A DNA stretch of 6,223 bases from an uncultured Clostridia bacterium (lineage in GTDB: Bacteria > Bacillota > Clostridia > Oscillospirales > Acutalibacteraceae), in the NCBI GenBank assembly GCA_947565265.1, contig CANOFK010000079.1, positions 1 through 6,223 on the forward strand, in the 5' to 3' direction. Under the pieces are notes generated by a model that was not told the origin of the DNA, did no database searches, and saw nothing but the letters and a program-made list of their open reading frames with translations. Below are positions 1-5,600 of the stretch, in pieces. Each line of letters opens with the position of its first letter. Position 1 is the stretch's first letter. The position numbers and the translations under genes are program-made.

Positions 1-1071
1 GCCCATGCGCTCGTTGTTGTCTTTCACCGAGTTATACACCGTGGCGCCCGCCTCTATCGAGCCGGAATAGACCCGGAAGAAACACAGCTTGCCCACATAG
101 GGGTCTGTGGCAATCTTAAACGCCAGCGCGGCAAAGGGCTCCTCGTCAGAGGAGTGGCGCACCATTTCCTCCTCGGTGTCCGGGTGTGTGCCCTTAATGG
201 GGGGCACGTCCGTGGGGGCGGGCATATAATCCACAATCGCGTCCAGCAGTTTCTGCACGCCCTTGTTTCGGTAAGAGGTCCCGCAGGTCACCGGCACCAT
301 GTGGTTGGCAATGGTAGACTTACGGATGCAGTCCTTGATCTCCTCTATGCTGATCTCTTCCTCGCCCAGGTATTTCTCCATCAGGGCGTCGTCCAGCTCC
401 GCCACGTGCTCCACCAGTTCGGCCCGGTACTGCTGGGCCTGCTCCAGCATATCTTCGGGGATATCCTCGCAACGGATATCCTTGCCCAAATCGTCATAGT
501 ACACATAGGCTTTCATCTCCACCAGGTCGATGATGCCCTTAAAGGTTTCCTCCGCCCCAATGGGCAGTTGGATGGGCACCGCGTTACACTTCAGCCGGTC
601 TTTCATCATCTGCACCACCCGGTAGAAGTCCGCGCCCATAATATCCATTTTGTTTACATAGGCCATGCGGGGGACTTTATACTCGTCCGCCTGCCGCCAT
701 ACGGTTTCAGACTGGGGTTCAACGCCGCCCTTGGCGCAAAACACGGTGACAGACCCGTCCAGCACCCGCAACGAGCGCTGCACTTCCACGGTAAAGTCCA
801 CGTGGCCGGGGGTGTCAATGATGTTGATGCGGTTCTGCTTGCCGTTGCGGTCCGGCCAGAAACAGGTGGTGGCGGCGGATGTGATGGTGATGCCGCGCTC
901 CTGTTCCTGAGCCATCCAGTCCATCGTGGCGGCACCCTCGTGAGTCTCGCCGATTTTGTAGTTGACGCCTGTGTAGAACAAAATACGTTCCGTGGTAGTC
1001 GTCTTACCGGCATCAATGTGGGCCATAATGCCGATGTTCCTTGTCAATTCAAGTGGTACCTGTCTGGCCAT
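1..1071 (-). CDS. fusA: Elongation factor G, N-terminal part (runs off the left edge)
   Basis: EF-G is the cytoplasmic GTPase that drives tRNA-mRNA translocation and, with ribosome recycling factor, splits ribosomes. The frame is open from ATG at 1069-1071 to base 1, giving 357 of roughly 690-700 residues: the whole G domain and the beginning of domain II. Visible motifs are the P-loop AHIDAGKT (17-24), switch I RGITIT (59-64), switch II DTPGHVD (86-92), NKMD (140-143) and the G5 region CGTSY (263-267, where many EF-Gs have CGSAF). The start is fixed by the conserved [20 protein letters not shown] beginning and an AAGGAGG site upstream, although that site is unusually far away (13 nt). It is third in the rpsL-rpsG-fusA order, 140 bp after rpsG with no terminator seen between, so co-transcription is likely. 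TetM-like ribosome protection proteins are ruled out by the gene context and the EF-G-type N-terminus. Confidence 0.98.
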   Translation of the reverse strand, partial: MARQVPLELTRNIGIMAHIDAGKTTTTERILFYTGVNYKIGETHEGAATMDWMAQEQERGITITSAATTCFWPDRNGKQNRINIIDTPGHVDFTVEVQRSLRVLDGSVTVFCAKGGVEPQSETVWRQADEYKVPRMAYVNKMDIMGADFYRVVQMMKDRLKCNAVPIQLPIGAEETFKGIIDLVEMKAYVYYDDLGKDIRCEDIPEDMLEQAQQYRAELVEHVAELDDALMEKYLGEEEISIEEIKDCIRKSTIANHMVPVTCGTSYRNKGVQKLLDAIVDYMPAPTDVPPIKGTHPDTEEEMVRHSSDEEPFAALAFKIATDPYVGKLCFFRVYSGSIEAGATVYNSVKDNNERMG

Positions 1072-1084
1072 AAATACGTTGTTT

Positions 1085-1091
1085 CCTCCTT
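1085..1091 (-). promoter_or_regulatory. fusA Shine-Dalgarno, long spacing
   Basis: AAGGAGG on the minus strand lies 13 nt from the fusA ATG, against 7 nt for both rpsL and rpsG here. No ATG, GTG or TTG occurs in the usual 5-9 nt window, and the protein start is conserved, so the long spacing appears genuine. Confidence 0.85.
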
Positions 1092-1104
1092 CAATCCAAA
1101 GGTT

Positions 1105-1145
1105 GCGGGGCTCTTTGCCGGGGGGCCTCATCCGGGGCTCCCCGC
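1105..1145 (-). other. GC-rich stem in the fusA leader
   Basis: In the rpsG-fusA gap the minus-strand RNA can pair GCGGGG (1140-1145) with CCCCGC (1105-1110), with a possible inner CCGG/CCGG stem (1132-1135 with 1118-1121). It ends 13 nt before the fusA Shine-Dalgarno and has no following U-run, so it is not an intrinsic terminator. The surrounding repeated GGGGCT/AGCCCC runs allow other folds, so the exact structure is uncertain. A role in fusA translation or mRNA stability is inference. Confidence 0.4.
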
Positions 1146-1179
1146 CGCTGGGGCTTTTCATAGGCTTTCAGGCCGCTCT

Positions 1180-1193
1180 CCCGCCCAGGCGGG
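1180..1193 (-). other. Short hairpin just downstream of rpsG
   Basis: The CCCGCC and GGCGGG arms flank only two bases, so the realistic form is a 5-bp stem with a 4-nt loop, about 18 nt after the rpsG stop. The RNA continues GAGAGCGG rather than with U residues, so this is not an intrinsic terminator. It may be a 3'-end stabiliser or chance in GC-rich DNA. Confidence 0.35.
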
Positions 1194-1211
1194 GGCTGCC
1201 CTTAGCCACCC

Positions 1212-1682
1212 TTACCAGCGGTAGTGTGCAAACGCCCTGTTGGCCTCGGCCATCCTGTGGGTATCGTCCCGTTTCTTGGCCGCGCCGCCCGCGCCGTTGG
1301 TGGCGTCCAAAATTTCCCCGGCCAGCCGCTCGCGCATAGTGCGCTCGTTGCGGGTACGGGCAAAACTGGTCATCCACCGCAGGCCCAGGGTCTGCCGCCG
1401 TTCGGGGCGAACCTCCATCGGCACCTGATAGGTAGAACCGCCCACACGGCGGGATTTACACTCCAGGCTGGGCATTACGTTCTCCATAGCCTGCTCGAAC
1501 ACCTCCAGGGGCTCCTTACCGGTTTTCTCCTGCACGATCTCAAAGGCGCCGTACACAATCTTCTGGGCTACGCCCTTTTTGCCGTCCAGCATTACGCTGT
1601 TGATCAGCCTGGTGACGAGCTTGGAATTATACAAGGGGTCCGGCAAAACGTCGCGCTTTGCCACATTGCCTCTTCTTGGCAT
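1212..1682 (-). CDS. rpsG: 30S ribosomal protein S7
   Basis: S7 is a primary 16S rRNA binder that starts assembly of the 30S head and lines the E site and mRNA exit channel. The product is 156 aa, the usual bacterial length. It starts [16 protein letters not shown] and contains [16 protein letters not shown] (about 82-97), the [13 protein letters not shown] segment, and the conserved C-terminus [18 protein letters not shown]. An in-frame ATG ten codons upstream (1710-1712) would add [10 protein letters not shown]. It was rejected because AAGGAGG sits 7 nt before the chosen ATG, the extension encodes that Shine-Dalgarno, and family members begin MPRR. The gene lies 208 bp after rpsL and 140 bp before fusA. 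In E. coli S7 represses its own operon by binding the rpsL-rpsG intercistronic RNA. The gap here can also fold, but S7 binding cannot be judged from sequence. Confidence 0.99.
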   Translation of the reverse strand: MPRRGNVAKRDVLPDPLYNSKLVTRLINSVMLDGKKGVAQKIVYGAFEIVQEKTGKEPLEVFEQAMENVMPSLECKSRRVGGSTYQVPMEVRPERRQTLGLRWMTSFARTRNERTMRERLAGEILDATNGAGGAAKKRDDTHRMAEANRAFAHYRW

Positions 1683-1689
1683 AATCTTC

Positions 1690-1696
1690 CCTCCTT
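1690..1696 (-). promoter_or_regulatory. rpsG Shine-Dalgarno
   Basis: AAGGAGG on the minus strand, 7 nt before the ATG at 1680-1682. It decides the start in favour of MPRRGN over the upstream in-frame ATG at 1710-1712. Confidence 0.93.
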
Positions 1697-1725
1697 CATA
1701 AAATGAATTCATCGGTACTCGAAAA

Positions 1726-1803
1726 CCTTGCCGGTTTCCAATCTCTGCATCACAAAATCACACCTGTAATCAGGCCGCTTTGTTCACCGGCAAAGCCTCC
1801 GGT
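1726..1803 (-). promoter_or_regulatory. Candidate switchable structure in the rpsG leader
   Basis: Two pairings compete in the minus-strand RNA of the rpsL-rpsG gap. The local hairpin pairs ACCGG (1799-1803) with CCGGU (1786-1790) around an 8-nt loop. The long-range stem pairs CUUUGCCGGU (1786-1795) with ACCGGCAAGG (1726-1735), 10 bp including one G-U, across a 50-nt loop that contains a small CCTG-atta-CAGG hairpin. Both need bases 1786-1790, so they exclude each other. The long-range stem ends about 30 nt before the rpsG Shine-Dalgarno. Competing stems suggest regulation, and the position matches that of the S7 target in E. coli, but no similarity to that element could be shown. Confidence 0.35.
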
Positions 1804-1863
1804 CAGCTAAAGGCAATTTATCAAGACCCCAGGGGCATTATTTACCCCGAAATCTATATAAAT

Positions 1864-1879
1864 TAAGCCGAATAGCTTA
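1864..1879 (-). other. Weak AU-rich hairpin after rpsL
   Basis: UAAGC (1875-1879) can pair with GCUUA (1864-1868) around a 6-nt loop, starting 11 nt after the rpsL stop and followed by AUUUAUAUA. The stem has only two G-C pairs and the U content is interrupted, so it is at best a very weak terminator or a processing site. Read-through into rpsG is expected. Confidence 0.25.
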
Positions 1880-1890
1880 GCGAATTACTC

Positions 1891-2313
1891 TTACTTCTTG
1901 CCGGGCTTGGGCCGCTTGGCGCCATACTTGCTGCGGGCCTGCATACGCTTGGCCACGCCCTGGGTATCCAGCACGCCGCGGATGATGTGATAGCGCACAC
2001 CGGGCAGGTCGCGCACACGGCCGCCGCGGATCATAACCACGCTATGCTCCTGCAGGTTGTGCCCCACGCCGGGGATATAGCACAGCACCTCAATGCCGTT
2101 GGACAACCGCACCCGGGCGATCTTCCGCAGGGCGGAGTTCGGCTTTTTGGGTGTACGGGTGGTCACCGTCGTGCAAACGCCCCGCTTTTGGGGGGAGTCC
2201 TGGTCGATCGCCGCGCGCTTTTTGGAGTTCCACCCCTTCAAAAGCGCCGGGGCCTTGGACTTCTTCACAGCGTCGGACCTGCCGTTTTTAACCAACTGGT
2301 TAAAAGTAGGCAT
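1891..2313 (-). CDS. rpsL: 30S ribosomal protein S12
   Basis: S12 sits at the 30S decoding centre and controls accuracy of codon reading; it is the classical streptomycin-resistance target. The product is 140 aa, longer than E. coli's 124 because of the roughly 13-residue insert around residues 25-40 typical of Firmicutes. Conserved segments are SPQKRGVCT (40-48), [11 protein letters not shown] (54-64), [10 protein letters not shown] (85-94), [15 protein letters not shown] (95-109) and the C-terminal [10 protein letters not shown]. The Lys43-equivalent residue is Lys56, wild type. The Lys88-equivalent is Arg101 instead of the usual lysine. Asp102, matching the aspartate methylthiolated by RimO in E. 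coli, is present. The start at 2311-2313 is chosen from MPTFNQLVK and an AAGGAGGT site 7 nt upstream. An in-frame ATG at 2365-2367, also with a Shine-Dalgarno-like GGAG, would add 18 residues and is less likely. It is the first gene after the promoter at 2626-2655. Confidence 0.99.
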   Translation of the reverse strand: MPTFNQLVKNGRSDAVKKSKAPALLKGWNSKKRAAIDQDSPQKRGVCTTVTTRTPKKPNSALRKIARVRLSNGIEVLCYIPGVGHNLQEHSVVMIRGGRVRDLPGVRYHIIRGVLDTQGVAKRMQARSKYGAKRPKPGKK

Positions 2314-2319
2314 AGCTGC

Positions 2320-2327
2320 ACCTCCTT
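2320..2327 (-). promoter_or_regulatory. rpsL Shine-Dalgarno
   Basis: AAGGAGGT, a full match to the 16S 3' end, lies before the ATG at 2311-2313. It is preceded by an AU-rich stretch that should keep it unpaired. This supports the canonical S12 start. Confidence 0.95.
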
Positions 2328-2349
2328 CTTTAAAAATTATATATGCGAA

Positions 2350-2365
2350 GGCAGCTTTCGCCGCC
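2350..2365 (-). other. GAAA-tetraloop hairpin near the rpsL Shine-Dalgarno
   Basis: The minus-strand RNA reads GGCGGC-GAAA-GCUGCC: six pairs, one of them G-U, closed by a GNRA tetraloop. It lies 22 nt upstream of the rpsL Shine-Dalgarno, just before an AU-rich run, and covers codons 1-6 of the possible extended S12 frame. Confidence 0.5.
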
Positions 2366-2397
2366 ATTCCGCCTCTCCTAGCCGATAGGGCCTGCTG

Positions 2398-2424
2398 GCC
2401 GCCGGTGCCTTGGCCTCCGGCGGC
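2398..2424 (-). other. 8-bp GC hairpin in the rpsL leader
   Basis: GCCGCCGG (2417-2424) pairs perfectly with CCGGCGGC (2398-2405) around an 11-nt loop. Its 5' arm shares bases 2421-2424 with the 58-nt element, so it competes with that element's outer stem and touches its inner hairpin. Confidence 0.5.
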
Positions 2425-2478
2425 TTAGAACCCTTTTCGGGAAAAGGGTTCTAAGAACTCCCAAAAGCTTCTAAGCCG
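2421..2478 (-). repeat. 58-nt palindromic element with alternative folds
   Basis: The segment 2424-2455 has perfect 15-nt inverted arms (CTTAGAACCCTTTTC and its complement) around two bases, effectively a 14-bp stem with a 4-nt loop. The ends of the whole element are also perfect inverted repeats: 2421-2430 pairs with 2469-2478 over 10 bp, CGGCTTAGAA with TTCTAAGCCG. Both pairings use 2424-2430, so they exclude each other. The two partner arms (2441-2455 and about 2464-2475) are imperfect direct copies sharing AAAAG and TTCTAAG. No U-run follows on either strand, so it is not a normal terminator. It may be a REP- or MITE-like dispersed repeat or a local regulatory switch; no target-site duplication was seen. 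Confidence 0.7.
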
Positions 2479-2520
2479 TTATCCGCCGCGCTCTGTCCCG
2501 CAGGTTCCCCCTCGACCACT

Positions 2521-2539
2521 CACGGGCAAACCGCCCGCG
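2521..2539 (-). other. 7-bp hairpin in the rpsL leader
   Basis: CGCGGGC (2533-2539) pairs with GCCCGUG (2521-2527), with one G-U, around the 5-nt loop GGUUU. No U-run follows. It is part of the structured leader and its function is unknown. Confidence 0.4.
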
Positions 2540-2559
2540 CTTTTCATTTCTGCCGGTAG

Positions 2560-2596
2560 GGCCGCGTCCCCGGCTTTCGCCGGCCATTTTGCGGCC
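2560..2596 (-). other. Two-tier stem with GAAA tetraloop, first structure of the leader
   Basis: In the minus-strand RNA an outer 6-bp stem GGCCGC/GCGGCC (2591-2596 with 2560-2565) encloses an asymmetric internal loop (AAAAUGG opposite GGAC) and an inner 5-bp stem CCGGC/GCCGG (2579-2583 with 2570-2574) capped by GAAA. It starts about 25 nt after the inferred transcription start. Such stem, internal loop and tetraloop arrangements are common in protein- or RNA-binding leaders. I could not match it to a K-turn or a known r-protein site. Confidence 0.5.
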
Positions 2597-2625
2597 TTTT
2601 CCGCTAGATTTTGCCCATCTTGCAG

Positions 2626-2655
2626 ATTATAGCACCAACAGACAGCGTCTGTCAA
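2626..2655 (-). promoter_or_regulatory. Consensus SigA promoter for rpsL-rpsG-fusA
   Basis: The minus strand carries TTGACA (2650-2655), an 18-bp spacer and TATAAT (2626-2631). The -10 box is preceded by TGC, an extended -10, and an A6 tract (2657-2662) lies just upstream of the -35 like a partial UP element. The inferred transcription start is A/G at about 2619-2620. It lies 44 bp after the rpoC stop, so the str genes can be transcribed independently of the rpoBC transcript. A 6-bp inverted repeat, ACAGAC-GCT-GTCTGT (2638-2652), overlaps the -35 and spacer and could be an operator, or chance. Confidence 0.9.
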
Positions 2656-2698
2656 GTTTTTTCATCCCTGCCCGGGATTTTCCCCCTTTTACCCAAAA

Positions 2699-5600
2699 CT
2701 ATACCACCTCAGGCCGGGGTTCCTGCTGTTCTTCCGGCATGGGGGCCTCAAAGCCCTCATCCTCGTCGTCCTCATCGTCCATCATAAAGTCCAGCGGCTC
2801 CACCTGCGAGGGCTCCGGCCGTTCCGGCCGCTCCTCGCTGTACACCGGGGGCTCCTCCGGTATCCGCGATTCTATCTCCACCTGGCCATACATTTTCAGG
2901 CCCGTGCCCGCGGGCACCAGTTTACCCAAAATCACGTTTTCCTTCAGGCCCACCAGGCCGTCCACCTTGCCCTTAATGGCCGCGTCCGTCAGTACCCTGG
3001 TCGTTTCCTGGAAGGAAGCCGCCGACATAAAGGAGTCCGTTGCCAGCGAGGCCTTGGTAATGCCCAGCAGCACCGGGGTAAAGGTAGCCTCCCGCAGCCC
3101 GGTTTCGCCCAGGGCGATCCGCCGGCGTATCTCCTCATTGGCAAAGTACACCTCATTCTTGTCCGCCAGCGAGGCCACCATCAGGTCCGTATCCCCTGCG
3201 TCGTCTACCCGTACCTTGCGCAGCATCTGCCGCACAATAATCTCTATATGCTTGTCGTTGATGTCCACGCCCTGCATCCGGTACACCCGTTGCACTTCCT
3301 GTATCAGGTAGTCCTGTACCTCCTGCACGCCGCTGATAGCCAGTACGTCATGGGGGCTCACCGAACCCTCGGTGATGTACTTGCCCCGCTTGATATACTC
3401 CCCTTCCTTCACCGTCACCCGGCTGCCAAAGGGGATCAGGTAAGACTTGGTTTCCCCGCTCTCGTCATTGGTCACCACCACATGGCGGTTGCGTTTAATC
3501 TCCTCAAAGCTTACCTGGCCGTCCAGTTCGTTGATAATGGCCACGTGCTTGGGCTTGCGGCCCTCAAACAGCTCGTCAATACGGGGCAAGCCCTGGGTGA
3601 TGTCGTCCGCGCTGGCCACGCCGCCGGTATGGAAGGTACGCATGGTCAACTGGGTGCCCGGCTCGCCAATGGACTGGGCCGCGATGATGCCCACGGCCTC
3701 GCCCACCTGCACCGGCTTGCCCGTGGCCAGCGACGCGCCGTAGCAGCGCTTGCACACGCCGTTTTTGGCCCGGCAGTTCAGCACGGTGCGTATCTTAATG
3801 CGCTCCGTCCCCCGGTCAATAATGGTGTCCGCGTCCTGGTCGTCCATCAGCTTATCCCTGGAAACCAGCACGTTCCCCTCTTCGTCGCAGTAGTCGTCCG
3901 CCAGGTACCGGCCCACCAGCCGCTCCTTCAGCGGCTCAATGGACTCCGGGCCCGACCGGATCTCGAACACCTCAATGCCCTCGTGGGTACCGCAGTCCTC
4001 TTCCCGGATCACCACCTCCTGGGATACGTCCACCAGCCGGCGGGTCAGGTAGCCCGAGTCCGCGGTACGCAGGGCCGTGTCCGTGGTGCCCTTCCTGGCC
4101 CCGCGGGAGGAAATGAAGTATTCCAGCACGTTCAGCCCTTCCCGGTAGTTGGAGCGGATGGGTATCTCGATGGTCTTGCCCGAGGTGTTGGAGATATTGC
4201 CCCGCATCCCGGCCAACTGGTTTAGGTTGGAGATACTGCCACGGGCGCCAGAGTCCGCCATCATGTAGATGGGGTTATACCGGTCCAGCCCTCTTTGCAG
4301 GGCCGTGGCCACGTCCCTTGTGCACTTGTCCCATACCTTTAGCACCGATTCATACCGCTCCCGCTCCGAGAGCAGGCCCTCGCTGTACTCGCCGCTGATC
4401 ACCCCTACCTCGGCCTCGGCGGCGGCCACCAGCTTTTTCTTGTCGCCGGGTATGGTGGCGTCGCACACCGCCACCGTAATGCCGCTGATGGTGGAGTACT
4501 TGTAGCCCTGGCCCTTTATCTCGTCCAGTACCTCGGCCGAGCGCTCGGTGCCGTGCACCTTAATGCACCGCTCGATAATATTCTTCAGTTGCTTGGAGCC
4601 CACCAAAAAGTCGATCTCAAACTGCAAGGCCCCTTCCGGGGTAGAGCGGTCCACATACCCCAAGTCCTGGGGTATGGGCCGGTTAAAGATCATCCGCCCC
4701 ATGGTTGTTTCCACCAGCCCGGTAATGGGCCTGCCCCCAAACTCCACGGTGCGCCGCACCTTTATTTTGGCGTGCAGGCTGATGGCCTTGGCGTCATAGG
4801 CCATCAGGGCCTCTTCCATGTTGCGGAACACCTTGCCTTCGCCGTCCTCCCCTTCCTTGTCCAGGGTCAGGTAGTAAGACCCCAGCACCATGTCCTGGGT
4901 GGGCACCGCCACCGGCCGCCCGTCCGAGGGTTTCAGCAGGTTGTTGGCCGCCAGCATCAAAAACCGCGCCTCCGCCTGTGCCTCTGCGGAAAGGGGCACG
5001 TGCACGGCCATCTGGTCCCCGTCAAAGTCCGCGTTGTAGGCGGTGCACACCAGGGGGTGCAGCTTCAAGGCCCGGCCCTCCACCAGCACCGGTTCAAAGG
5101 CCTGTATGCCCAGCCGGTGCAGGGTAGGCGCGCGGTTCAGCAGCACCGGGTGGTTTTTAATCACCACTTCCAGGGCGTCCCACACCTTGGGCTCCGCCCG
5201 CTCCACGGCCTTGCGGGCGGCCTTGATATTGTTCACGGCGGCGGTTTCCACCAGCCGTTTCATCACAAAGGGCTTAAACAGCTCCAGGGCCATTTCCTTG
5301 GGCAGGCCGCACTGGTACATCTTCAGCTCCGGCCCCACCACAATCACCGAGCGCCCGGAGTAGTCCACCCGCTTGCCCAGCAGGTTCTGCCTAAAGCGCC
5401 CCTGCTTGCCCTTTAGCATATCCGAAAGGGACTTCAGCGGCCGGTTGTTGGGCCCGGTCACCGGCCTGCCCCGGCGGCCGTTGTCAATCAGCGCGTCCAC
5501 CGCTTCCTGCAACATCCGCTTTTCGTTGCGCACAATAATGTCCGGGGCCCCCAGTTCCAGCAGGCGTTTCAGCCGGTTGTTCCGGTTGATCACCCGGCGG

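Larger units (their letters stand above)
2314..2620 (-). promoter_or_regulatory. Long structured 5' leader of the str operon
   Basis: From the inferred transcription start (about 2619-2620) to the rpsL ATG there are about 307 nt with no recognisable gene. In RNA order it holds a two-tier stem with a GAAA tetraloop (2560-2596), a 7-bp hairpin (2521-2539), a 58-nt element with alternative folds (2421-2478), an 8-bp GC stem (2398-2424), a second GAAA-capped hairpin (2350-2365), and then an AU-rich single-stranded stretch with the rpsL Shine-Dalgarno. No hairpin is followed by a U-run, so control by intrinsic termination is not evident; translational control or RNA stability would be more likely. 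I do not recognise it as a known riboswitch, T-box or r-protein leader. The absence of an L7Ae-like gene in the rpoC-rpsL gap is established directly. Confidence 0.5.

Noticed and set aside
154..1224. 356-aa plus-strand open frame opposite fusA
   Set aside because: Antisense shadow of fusA. The product is His/Gly/Val-rich and low in complexity, with no family motif, while the opposite strand encodes EF-G with all its G motifs.
1709..1750. 13-codon ORF ([13 protein letters not shown]) ending in an ATGA overlap with the upstream in-frame rpsG ATG
   Set aside because: No Shine-Dalgarno before its start, and the downstream ATG is not the real rpsG start. Probably chance.
2336..2341. TATAAT just upstream of the rpsL Shine-Dalgarno
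   Set aside because: No -35 box at suitable distance, and the start would leave almost no leader. It is part of an AU-rich spacer.
2424..2455. The long palindrome as an intrinsic terminator between rpoC and rpsL
   Set aside because: Neither strand has a U-tract after the stem, and it lies downstream of the str promoter, so termination would shut off rpsL.
2663..2690. Plus-strand hairpin ATCCC-TGCCC-GGGAT followed by TTTT, terminator-like
   Set aside because: It points along the plus strand, where there is no gene to terminate. On the coding strand it has no following U-run, so it does not terminate rpoC.
2589..3311. 240-aa plus-strand frame spanning the promoter and the rpoC 3' end
   Set aside because: Ser/Arg-rich translation of the complement of the acidic tail and trailing rpoC codons, and it overlaps the minus-strand promoter. 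No ribosome site or motif.
3248..4225. 325-aa plus-strand open frame opposite rpoC, and a similar 287-aa frame at 4553-5416
   Set aside because: Both are antisense to conserved rpoC regions. The lack of stops follows from GC-rich codon use and the products resemble no family.
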